From NCBI GenBank assembly GCA_945885645.1, contig CAMCYV010000089.1, positions 1-6,314 on the forward strand: a stretch of 6,314 nt of DNA, read 5' to 3'. The stretch is from Bifidobacterium breve. GTDB lineage: Bacteria > Actinomycetota > Actinomycetes > S36-B12. The notes under the pieces are model-generated. The model was not told where the DNA came from. It made no database searches and saw only the letters and a program-made list of their open reading frames with translations. The translations under genes were made by a program, and so were the position numbers. Of the stretch, positions 1 to 5,712 are shown piece after piece (within the stretch, counting starts at the first letter, position 1; each line of letters begins with the position of its first letter).

Positions 1-2
1 CG

Positions 3-1496
3 GTGGGACTGACCGCCATGAACGAGCAATGTTCCATCACTTGGCATGAACTTCAATCTCAAACTGAATTCTCGATGCGCTACCTCTCACACGCAGGCGT
101 CACGGCCGGTGATCGAGTGGCATTCCTTGTTCCTCCAGGACCATCATTAATTCCTTTGATATACGCCACATGGAATCTTGGTGCTGCAGTGGTACTCGCA
201 GACTCAGGGCTGGGATTACGAGGAATGTTCCGTGCACTTCGCGGTGCTCACATTGATCACGTTGTGGGGATCCCGCGCGCATGGCCACTTATGCGAAGTT
301 TACAAATCCCGGGAGCCCGAATAAGCACGAAAAACATGGATAGGGCGGACGATCGTGGAACTCCGGACCCAGTAGGCGCAAAAACGAATCGGGGCGCATT
401 CCCCGCGGGTGATTTGGGCGCGGTTGTTTTTACTTCTGGGTCAACCGGTCCCGCAAAAGGCGTTCAGTATTCGCGAGGACATATTTCGCGCACAGTCTCT
501 GCATTGCAATCGCAGTATTCAATTCAATCCGACGACGTCATCATCGCGGCCTTTGCACCTTGGGCCGTGTTTGGCCCAGCTTTGGGAATCGCGTCGGTAT
601 TGCCGGATATGAATCCTGGCAAACCCAGTTCGCTGACCTATCGCGCACTCAATGAGAGCGTTGTTCGGGCGGGTGGGACATTGCTGTGGGCCTCACCAGC
701 TGCTTTGACCAACGTTTTAAACACTGTTCCCGAATCTGAAAATGCGGATTGGAGCGGTATTCGATTAATTCTGAGTGCAGGAGCGCCAGTACCCAAATCA
801 TTGCTGAAACGATTGGCGCTCATGATTCCGAACGCTTCGATTAGGACTCCCTATGGAATGACAGAAGCATTGCCCCTGAGTGAAATTTCACTTTCAGAGA
901 TTCTCAATTCAGTTGAGGATCAAGGGGTACTTGTTGGGAAGGGCCTGCCCGGAGTTGATATCAAGATCGCACCATGGGATTCCCCGGATCGATTGACGAC
1001 AGAACCTGAAGTCATGGGTGAAATTGTGGTGCGCGCTCCGCACATGAAAAACAGTTATGACAATCTCGCATTCACTGAGCGCATGAGCACCCAATTTGCT
1101 GGCTGGCACCGCACGGGAGATGTTGGGCATTTGGATACTGATGGCTCACTGTGGATTGAGGGACGAAAGTCGCATGTAATCACCACGAACCTTGGGGTTG
1201 TCACACCCGTTCCCGTTGAACAAAGGGTTGAGTCTTTGGACTTTGTTCGTCAAGCTGCATGTGTCGGGGTCGGGCCAAAGGATGGATCCGTTGTCGTGAT
1301 CGTGTACATCGAATCTGATCTAGCAAAAGAACTTTCGCCATTGCAACGCGAGGACCAAGTCAGGGCGGTATCAGGCGTCCCAATTGCGGCGATGCTTCTG
1401 GTCAAGTCACTGCCAACCGATATTCGTCATAACGCAAAACTCAACCGAGAAGAGATTTCTCGATGGGCCAACAAGAAGTTGGCGGGCTCCGGGTGA
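3..1496 (+). CDS. oleC: OleC-like beta-lactone synthetase (AMP-forming ligase family), 5' end cut by window
   Basis: This is an ANL-superfamily adenylating enzyme of the OleC type. Known OleC proteins use ATP to close a 2-alkyl-3-hydroxyalkanoic acid into a beta-lactone in long-chain olefin or beta-lactone biosynthesis. Of 497 visible residues, the A3 loop TSGSTGPAKG lies at 144-153, the A5 motif TPYGMTEALP at 282-291, the A7 segment HRTGDVGHLD at 369-378, and the C-terminal lysine region DIRHNAKLNR at 473-482. OleC-like family resemblance shows in FAPWAVFGPALG (184-195), LPDMNP (200-205), SAGAPVP (258-264) and the DIRHNAK end. The frame is open at the left edge. The first visible candidate starts (GTG at 3, ATG at 18) would omit about 40 residues that OleC proteins usually carry, so the gene very probably begins upstream, perhaps as an OleB-OleC fusion. 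The stop TGA (1494-1496) overlaps the oleD start. A general fatty acyl-CoA/AMP ligase is the less likely alternative. Confidence 0.87.
   Translation: MGLTAMNEQCSITWHELQSQTEFSMRYLSHAGVTAGDRVAFLVPPGPSLIPLIYATWNLGAAVVLADSGLGLRGMFRALRGAHIDHVVGIPRAWPLMRSLQIPGARISTKNMDRADDRGTPDPVGAKTNRGAFPAGDLGAVVFTSGSTGPAKGVQYSRGHISRTVSALQSQYSIQSDDVIIAAFAPWAVFGPALGIASVLPDMNPGKPSSLTYRALNESVVRAGGTLLWASPAALTNVLNTVPESENADWSGIRLILSAGAPVPKSLLKRLALMIPNASIRTPYGMTEALPLSEISLSEILNSVEDQGVLVGKGLPGVDIKIAPWDSPDRLTTEPEVMGEIVVRAPHMKNSYDNLAFTERMSTQFAGWHRTGDVGHLDTDGSLWIEGRKSHVITTNLGVVTPVPVEQRVESLDFVRQAACVGVGPKDGSVVVIVYIESDLAKELSPLQREDQVRAVSGVPIAAMLLVKSLPTDIRHNAKLNREEISRWANKKLAGSG
1493..1496 (+). promoter_or_regulatory. GTGA stop/start overlap coupling oleC to oleD
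   Basis: The GTG start of oleD (1493-1495) shares bases with the TGA stop of oleC (1494-1496). No strong Shine-Dalgarno sequence precedes it, only G-rich GGCGGG about 12 bases upstream, so translation of oleD probably depends on ribosomes finishing oleC. An in-frame ATG at 1463 is the alternative start. It would add ten residues ahead of the Rossmann strand, and GTG is preferred because the NAD-binding fold starts directly after it. Confidence 0.6.
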
Positions 1497-2470
1497 AAGT
1501 ACTTGTAACCGGAGGGCGGGGGCTTCTCGGGTCATCGGTTGTTCAGGAAGTCCTGAAGGCGGGTCACGAATGCGTTGTCGTCCAGAGGAATCCCAGCGGA
1601 GTTACGGGGGCTCGAGAGTTTCTCGACGACCTTATGGCACCCAAATACTCCGATCAATGGCTGGCTGGAGTGGACGCGGTTATTCACTTGGCCGCGAAAG
1701 TGGGGATTGTTGGGAGTTACCAAGAATTCTTCGATGCAAATGTTCGAGCATCGCAAATACTCATGGATGCCGCAAAAAGACATGGAGTCAAAAAGTTCAT
1801 TTATGCTTCCTCTCCTTCGGTTGCCCACACCGGAAGTGCACTCATCGGTGCGGAGGCGGGTCCGGCTGAACCTACAAGGGTTCGGGGTTCGTACAGCCAA
1901 ACAAAAGCAATGGCCGAATTGGAGGTACTTGCAGCGAGCACTTCGAGTTTTTCTACGTTGGCATTGCGCCCGCACTTGGTCTGGGGCCCTGGGGATACAC
2001 AACTGATTGAGCGAATCGTGGCCAGGGCCCGTGCGGGCAGATTGTTTTACATTGATGGCGGTTATGCCTTAATTGATTCAACGTATGTGACGAATGCGGC
2101 GCAGGCTTTTGCTTGCTCATTAACCGCTTCGCCGGAAGCTTTTGGCCTGGCTCATATGGTGACAAATGGAGAACCTCGAACGGTGCGGGAAACGTTAATC
2201 CGAATTACGCACGCTGCTGGTGTGCCAGCTCCCGTTCGCAGCGTTTCATTTCACATCGCTATGGCGGCCGGGCGTGCCGCTGAATTTGCGTGGAGGAACC
2301 GCACTACTGAACCGCCATTAACATCCTTCCTCGTTGAGCAACTGGCAACTGCTCACTGGTTTGATATTGAGCAAACTAAGACGTTACTGAACTGGAGTCC
2401 GAGCATTTCACTTGATGAAGGCTTTGTTGAATTAGCGCAATGGTATGCGATAAGTAGCATTACACGGTGA
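1493..2470 (+). CDS. oleD: OleD-like NAD(P)-dependent 2-alkyl-3-oxoalkanoate reductase (extended SDR)
   Basis: This is an extended short-chain dehydrogenase/reductase of the epimerase/3-beta-HSD type, 325 residues from the GTG start, a usual length for OleD. The nucleotide-binding motif TGGRGLLG is at residues 6-13, IHLAAKVG at 64-71, the active-site serine region YASSPSV at 104-110, the catalytic pair Y134/K138 in YSQTK, and the substrate-side motif LRPHLVWGPGD at 158-168. In the known pathway OleD reduces the beta-keto acid made by OleA to the beta-hydroxy acid used by OleC. I assign OleD rather than a generic sugar epimerase because the gene follows oleC with a 4-base overlap and carries the family's SSPSV and RPHLVWGPGD segments. 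It is coupled again to tgt at its 3' end. I see no truncation or missing catalytic residue. Confidence 0.87.
   Translation: MKVLVTGGRGLLGSSVVQEVLKAGHECVVVQRNPSGVTGAREFLDDLMAPKYSDQWLAGVDAVIHLAAKVGIVGSYQEFFDANVRASQILMDAAKRHGVKKFIYASSPSVAHTGSALIGAEAGPAEPTRVRGSYSQTKAMAELEVLAASTSSFSTLALRPHLVWGPGDTQLIERIVARARAGRLFYIDGGYALIDSTYVTNAAQAFACSLTASPEAFGLAHMVTNGEPRTVRETLIRITHAAGVPAPVRSVSFHIAMAAGRAAEFAWRNRTTEPPLTSFLVEQLATAHWFDIEQTKTLLNWSPSISLDEGFVELAQWYAISSITR
2467..2470 (+). promoter_or_regulatory. GTGA stop/start overlap coupling oleD to tgt
   Basis: The GTG start of tgt (2467-2469) overlaps the oleD stop TGA (2468-2470) with the same GTGA arrangement as the oleC/oleD junction. No convincing Shine-Dalgarno sequence lies just upstream, which fits termination-reinitiation. 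There is no gap for a separate promoter, although one inside oleD cannot be excluded. Confidence 0.6.
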
Positions 2471-3687
2471 CCCACGGATTTGAAGTCCTATCCCAACTCG
2501 ATCAGGCACGTGGAAGAACTGGAGTTATCACCACTCCACACGGTCAAATACACACACCGGCGTTCATTCCCGTGGGGACCAAAGGCACGGTTAAATCACT
2601 CCTCCCCGAAACTGTCCGTGAACTCGGTGCACAGGCTGTTCTTTCGAACGCCTATCACCTGTATCTGCAACCGGGGACCGAAATAGTTGATGCAGCAGGT
2701 GGGCTCGGTTCATTTATGAATTGGCCACTTCCCACATTCACCGACAGTGGCGGCTTCCAAGTGCTGTCTCTGGGCGTAGGCTTCAAAAAGGTGCTTTCTA
2801 TGGACAGTGCAAATAGTGTGGAGAGTGACGTGATTGCGCCGGGGAAAGAAAGGTTGGCACACGTAGATGATGAGGGTGTGACCTTTAAATCTCATCTTGA
2901 CGGATCAATGCATCGATTTACCGCAGAGATCTCCATGCAGGTACAACATGCCCTTGGAGCCGACATTATTTTTGCTTTCGATGAGTGCACGACGTTGATG
3001 AATACAAAGGAATATCAAATTCTTGCTATGCGCAGAACACTCGAATGGGCGCAGAGGTGTATCGATGAACACCAAAGACTGACCAAAGAGCGCGCAACAA
3101 AGCCCTATCAAATGCTTTTCGGCGTTATCCAAGGAGCACACTTTGAGGATCTGCGGAGGAAGGCCGCCCGCGAAATTGGGGAACTGGACTTTGATGGATT
3201 TGGAATCGGTGGTGCGTTGGACAAGGAAACCCTGGGCACGATCATCAGTTGGGTGGTCGACGAATTACCGGAAAACAAGCCCCGACATTTATTGGGGATA
3301 GGCGAACCACTTGATCTCTTCGTTGGTGCAGAAAATGGAGTTGACACGTTTGATTGTGTTGCCCCCACACGTAATGCCCGAAATACGGCTCTGCTCACGG
3401 TTGAGGGCAGATTTAACGTATCCAATTCACCCAGCAGAGGGAACAATGGACCGGTTGATAGTGAATGCGACTGTTACACATGCCTCAACTACTCACAGGG
3501 ATATTTACACCATGCATATAAAGGAAATGAACTTATCTTCCCCACTCTGGCAAGCATCCATAATTTAAGATTCACTGTGCGACTGGTGGATCAAATCCGG
3601 GAGCACATGCAAGCGGGAACATATTTTGAGTTCAAACGCGATTGGGTTGAGCGATTTACCACTGGTCGTTATGCAAAAAAGAATTAG
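2467..3687 (+). CDS. tgt: tRNA-guanine transglycosylase (queuosine pathway)
   Basis: This cytosolic zinc enzyme exchanges guanine-34 of GUN-anticodon tRNAs (Asp, Asn, His, Tyr) for a deazaguanine base, preQ1 in most bacteria. All core elements are present in 406 residues: TDSGGFQVLSLG (92-103, with the substrate-binding Asp93), FDECT (171-175, Asp172 and Cys174), IQGAHFEDLR (221-230), GFGIGG (244-249), DTFDCVAPTRNARN (293-306, with the nucleophile Asp296) and the zinc site C334/C336/C339 plus H365. It is longer than the ~375-residue Zymomonas-type enzyme because of an extra stretch at about 104-135, between the SGGFQ motif and GVTFKSHLDG; I recall this as common in actinobacteria. By my alignment, the loop after GIGG reads ALDKE where the Zymomonas enzyme has LAVGE, so the residue equivalent to Val233 is Asp252. 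The gene ends tail-to-tail with yhhQ with a 4-base overlap, so no terminator separates them. No preQ1 synthesis genes are visible. Confidence 0.96.
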   Translation: MTHGFEVLSQLDQARGRTGVITTPHGQIHTPAFIPVGTKGTVKSLLPETVRELGAQAVLSNAYHLYLQPGTEIVDAAGGLGSFMNWPLPTFTDSGGFQVLSLGVGFKKVLSMDSANSVESDVIAPGKERLAHVDDEGVTFKSHLDGSMHRFTAEISMQVQHALGADIIFAFDECTTLMNTKEYQILAMRRTLEWAQRCIDEHQRLTKERATKPYQMLFGVIQGAHFEDLRRKAAREIGELDFDGFGIGGALDKETLGTIISWVVDELPENKPRHLLGIGEPLDLFVGAENGVDTFDCVAPTRNARNTALLTVEGRFNVSNSPSRGNNGPVDSECDCYTCLNYSQGYLHHAYKGNELIFPTLASIHNLRFTVRLVDQIREHMQAGTYFEFKRDWVERFTTGRYAKKN

Positions 3688-4379
3688 TTTCCAAGATAGG
3701 TTGGCTCACGTCTTTTGATGGCCCTTATCACAGGGTAGCTAATGGGGAGCAGAAAGACTTCGAGCAAGGTTTTGTAGAGATAACCAACGAGGACGTAGTT
3801 GAGGAATTCTGCTCCAGTAACTATTCCGTAAAACGCAACGGTGCAAAAAACTAATGTGTCAGCGAATTCTCCGACAACCGTCGATCCAATCAGTCGAGCC
3901 CATAAGTATTTTTCTTTAGTCCTCTGCTTAATTTTGACCAGCACGTACGCGTTGAGGAGTTGACCAACCAGGTAACCCAGGACGCTAGCCAACACGATTC
4001 GAGGGAAGAACCCAAGTACGGATTCAAACGCATCTTGATTCTCATAGGCGTCAGCCGCAGGTGAAATTTGAACCAAATAAAAAGTAAAGGCGGCAAGTAT
4101 CGACATAGCGAACCCGGTAAAGATGGCCCTCCGTGCGGCCTTCCAACCGTAGACCTCGCTGATGATGTCGCCGATAATGTAGGTCAAAGGAAAGAGAAAG
4201 ACCCCACCGTCGGTTATCAGGGGTCCAAATTCAATTAATTTGGTGGCCCCGATATTGGAGATAAGCAGGACTCCCACAAAGGTGGCCAGAAGATAGGGGT
4301 AGAGCGATCTACCGGTGCGCGCGAAATTAGCGCCACCGGGTTGGGGCGCTTCGCGTGAGAAGGGCGTTGCATCTGACAT
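3684..4379 (-). CDS. yhhQ: Queuosine precursor transporter, YhhQ/VUT family
   Basis: This 231-residue inner-membrane protein of the Vut_1 family imports queuosine precursors (preQ0/preQ1, or queuine/queuosine in some members). About six hydrophobic helices lie near residues 27-43, 55-72, 85-104, 127-148, 163-185 and 190-217. Family signatures visible are SNIGATK (41-47), GDIISEVYGW (70-79), YLVGQLLNAYV (136-146), ARLIGSTVVGEFADTLVF (161-178) and KTLLEVFLLPISYPV (203-217). The ATG at 4379 is the only sensible start: the frame continues upstream through the tRNA gene, producing a spurious tRNA-derived peptide, and the next candidate (GTG) falls inside the first helix. The start is two bases from the end of tRNA-Arg, so expression probably comes by co-transcription with the tRNA. 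Convergence with tgt, whose enzyme uses such precursors, supports the role. Vitamin uptake by another VUT member is the remaining alternative. Confidence 0.92.
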   Translation of the reverse strand: MSDATPFSREAPQPGGANFARTGRSLYPYLLATFVGVLLISNIGATKLIEFGPLITDGGVFLFPLTYIIGDIISEVYGWKAARRAIFTGFAMSILAAFTFYLVQISPAADAYENQDAFESVLGFFPRIVLASVLGYLVGQLLNAYVLVKIKQRTKEKYLWARLIGSTVVGEFADTLVFCTVAFYGIVTGAEFLNYVLVGYLYKTLLEVFLLPISYPVIRAIKRREPTYLGN

Positions 4380-4381
4380 TG

Positions 4382-4454
4382 TGCCCCCGGCAGGATTCGA
4401 ACCTGCGACCTTCGGTACCGGAAACCGGCGCTCTATCCCCTGAGCTACGGAGGC
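4382..4454 (-). tRNA. tRNA-Arg (anticodon CCG)
   Basis: A 73-base cloverleaf on the minus strand decodes CGG. The acceptor stem GCCTCCG pairs with CGGGGGC (one U4-G69 wobble). The D arm is GCTC/GAGC with an 8-base loop. The anticodon loop is TTCCGGT with anticodon CCG at 4419-4421, and the T arm is GCAGG-TTCGAAT-CCTGC. The discriminator is A73. The anticodon stem has four good pairs and a probable C27-A43 mismatch. CCA is not encoded: the next bases are C, A and then the ATG of yhhQ, so a CCA-adding enzyme is needed. The gene begins about 68 bases from the divergent yihY start and its cognate synthetase gene argS starts about 1.3 kb away. Confidence 0.96.
4384..4388 (-). promoter_or_regulatory. 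Possible ribosome binding site of yhhQ inside the tRNA acceptor stem
   Basis: A GGGGG run lies 5 to 9 bases before the yhhQ ATG. It could pair with the anti-Shine-Dalgarno CCUCC with one G-U pair. These bases are also positions 67-71 of tRNA-Arg, so a folded tRNA would hide them. If the transporter is translated from an uncut precursor this is the only SD-like element; otherwise the mRNA is effectively leaderless after tRNA 3' cleavage. This is inference from spacing only. Confidence 0.35.
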
Positions 4455-4465
4455 AGGGGACGGTA

Positions 4466-4471
4466 AGGCTA
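4466..4471 (-). promoter_or_regulatory. Putative -10 element for tRNA-Arg and yhhQ
   Basis: TAGCCT fits the TANNNT consensus of actinobacterial housekeeping promoters and ends 11 bases before tRNA position 1, which would give a 5' leader of about five bases. The spacer to the start site is C-rich (CCGTCCCC), as often seen at stable-RNA promoters. No good -35 hexamer is visible at 16-18 bases upstream. The 67-base gap between tRNA and yihY holds no other signal I can defend. Confidence 0.4.
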
Positions 4472-4521
4472 GCAGCGTGCCCGTGTGCAAACATGTCGCG
4501 GTGGCCAATTTCCGTGCAGCA

Positions 4522-5457
4522 ATGACCAACTTTTCAGGCCTGCCTTATGTGAATCCCGCAATTGAATTCGCGCGTGACTTTGTTGTTCGGTTCGGGGCGC
4601 TCAACGTCTCGTTGTTGTCAGGTGGACTTTCTTATTACGTGATCTTGGCGCTAGCTCCCATCGCCATTTCAGTGGGCGCCATTTCGGGATTGTTCATAGA
4701 TCAGGAGCAGTTTGTTGCAGGGTGGGATTCCCTTGTCAGCCGTGGACCGAAATCACTCAGTGGTCTTGACCCAGTAGTTACGTCACTTTCTTCATTGGCG
4801 CAGTCTGCGACGACGGGCTCGGTTACCGCGACAACAATTATTAGTTTAGTTCTAGCGGTCTACGTCTCGCAAAAAGTGGTTTACGGGATTCTAAGGATCC
4901 AAGATCACATCTTTGACAACGATCGAACTCCATCTGGAATGTTGGTCCGCATTAGATCTGCCGTCATCGCATTGGTCCTGATCATCGTGATTGTGGCCTC
5001 GCTTCTCGCTGTGACCTTTGTACCGGTGTTTTTGAGTAGCCTCAACATCGAAAACACTTTTCTGGGATTACTCGACACACTGGGCTGGTTGACGCCCGCC
5101 ATTTTTGTGTATCTCTTGGTCTGGTTTGTCATGAGACATACGAGCGGTTCCAACGGAGTCGTAACGTGGAGATCACCAGGTTTGCTCGTTGCGACAGTGC
5201 TAATTATTTTGTCGATTGGAGCATTCGGGATTTACGCTAATCAATCTTCAACCGTTGGATCAGCACTTGTTGTTTTCGGAGCTCCGATTGCAGTTTTAAT
5301 CTGGGCCTATCTCGTGTTTCTGGCGTTCTTTACCGGGGCAATTGTTGAAGGTCTCACCCGCGATCGTGGCTTAGCGCGAAAACCAACGCGGGGGACCACT
5401 GACCATAGCAATGATGAAAGCGCCAACAGCGGCACCAATGCCCGTGCTGAATATTGA
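4522..5457 (+). CDS. YihY/BrkB family inner-membrane protein
   Basis: This 311-residue integral membrane protein of the YihY/virulence-factor-BrkB family has no firmly established molecular function; the old RNase BN name is a misassignment. Hydrophobic helices lie near residues 34-57, 101-120, 143-172, 187-204, 220-238 and 245-275. The amphipathic amino-terminal region with LSGGLSYYVILALAPIAI (32-49) matches the family's first helix, and the last helix ends with FLAFFTGAIVEG (266-277), where other members also have a conserved F-GA-- pattern. After residue 278 the chain is hydrophilic and low in order (arginine-, serine- and asparagine-rich). The last 29 codons, stop included, lie antisense to the next gene. 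The start is uncertain: ATG at 4522 is chosen because residues encoded upstream look non-coding, but GTG at 4477, 4483 or 4501 is in frame, and none has a clear Shine-Dalgarno sequence. Confidence 0.85.
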   Translation: MTNFSGLPYVNPAIEFARDFVVRFGALNVSLLSGGLSYYVILALAPIAISVGAISGLFIDQEQFVAGWDSLVSRGPKSLSGLDPVVTSLSSLAQSATTGSVTATTIISLVLAVYVSQKVVYGILRIQDHIFDNDRTPSGMLVRIRSAVIALVLIIVIVASLLAVTFVPVFLSSLNIENTFLGLLDTLGWLTPAIFVYLLVWFVMRHTSGSNGVVTWRSPGLLVATVLIILSIGAFGIYANQSSTVGSALVVFGAPIAVLIWAYLVFLAFFTGAIVEGLTRDRGLARKPTRGTTDHSNDESANSGTNARAEY

Positions 5458-5664
5458 GATCCCGGGAAGCAGTAGGCCAGCCATTGCCCCTCCTGCGCCC
5501 ATGACTGCCGCGCCCACCGCTGCGTAGGCAACCCTTCCACCAGAAGTTGATTGATCACGCTGAGCCGGAGTGCCTGATTCTTTGCGCTGTACGGGTGCTG
5601 GTTGTGGTGAATCCTGCCCGGAGATCTCGCGCAAGAGTTTTTCGATTTCATCGTCAGAAGCCAT
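5371..5664 (-). CDS. Small hypothetical two-helix membrane protein (97 residues)
   Basis: I do not recognise this protein. It has an acidic, probably helical amino end (residues 1-15, ASDDEIEKLLREI), a hydrophilic linker rich in Pro, Gln and Ser (16-42), and two glycine/alanine-rich hydrophobic segments near 45-66 and 71-90, then a short PPRWFSR tail with basic residues, suggesting a hairpin in the cytoplasmic membrane. Small-residue patterns such as GAAVMGAGGAMAG favour close helix packing or oligomers. I call it real because of this organised composition, a start codon exactly six bases after a TANNNT hexamer, and the lack of another gene in this interval. Residues 69-97, including the second hydrophobic segment, are encoded antisense to the yihY tail. 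It runs divergently from argS. Confidence 0.7.
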   Translation of the reverse strand: MASDDEIEKLLREISGQDSPQPAPVQRKESGTPAQRDQSTSGGRVAYAAVGAAVMGAGGAMAGLLLPGISIFSTGIGAAVGAFIIAMVSGPPRWFSR

Positions 5665-5670
5665 ATGAGC

Positions 5671-5676
5671 ACTCTA
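5671..5676 (-). promoter_or_regulatory. Putative leaderless -10 element for the 97-residue protein
   Basis: TAGAGT matches TANNNT and is followed by six bases (GCTCAT) and then the ATG, so transcription would begin at or next to the start codon. No Shine-Dalgarno sequence is present. A -35 hexamer is weak (CTGCTC at about 17 bases). Such leaderless geometry is common in actinobacteria. Confidence 0.55.
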
Positions 5677-5700
5677 TGTCACGCCTTGCTTGTGAGCAGA

Positions 5701-5706
5701 TACGCT
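5701..5706 (+). promoter_or_regulatory. Putative leaderless -10 element for argS
   Basis: TACGCT matches TANNNT, with six bases (CGCGCC) before the GTG at 5713, the same geometry as the opposite-strand promoter 25 bases away. The -35 region is weak. The match supports GTG 5713 as the argS start. Confidence 0.55.
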
Positions 5707-5712
5707 CGCGCC

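Noticed and set aside
1446..1462. Perfect 6-base inverted repeat with a 5-base loop (CGAGAA/TTCTCG) just before ATG 1463
   Set aside because: It lies inside the conserved OleC C-terminus (LNREEIS), has no U tract, and a short AT-rich-centred match of this size is expected by chance; it was considered as an oleD start control but GTG 1493 fits better.
1463..1492. ATG 1463 as the oleD start, with a weak GAGAAGAG upstream
   Set aside because: It would add ten residues before the Rossmann strand and give a 34-base overlap with oleC, whereas GTG 1493 gives the same GTGA junction as oleD/tgt.
1384..1869. Long open frame overlapping oleC and oleD on the plus strand
   Set aside because: Arg/Ser/Cys-rich shadow translation of oleD in another frame, with no recognisable domain.
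1532..2002. 156-codon open frame on the minus strand opposite oleD
   Set aside because: Antisense shadow of a well-supported gene; composition is Arg/Cys-rich and without motifs.
3108..3446. 112-codon minus-strand open frame opposite tgt
   Set aside because: Mirrors the conserved Tgt catalytic region; serine/proline-rich without domain features, so treated as a shadow.
4455..4521. Search for a promoter or riboswitch driving yihY (for example a preQ1 riboswitch)
   Set aside because: Too short and lacking a TANNNT hexamer at a useful distance from ATG 4522; TAAGGC before GTG 4477 misses the final T. No preQ1-type C-rich loop/A-rich tail could be recognised on either strand.
4380..4529. Upstream extension of the yhhQ frame to 4529 (50 extra residues)
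   Set aside because: It reads through the tRNA-Arg gene and gives the well-known spurious tRNA-derived peptide (VAQGIERRFPVPKVAGSNPA); the transporter starts at ATG 4379.
5307..5672. 121-codon minus-strand frame overlapping the small membrane protein
   Set aside because: It competes with the 97-residue frame, but its protein is irregular, it starts inside the putative promoter region, and it extends further into the conserved YihY helix region.
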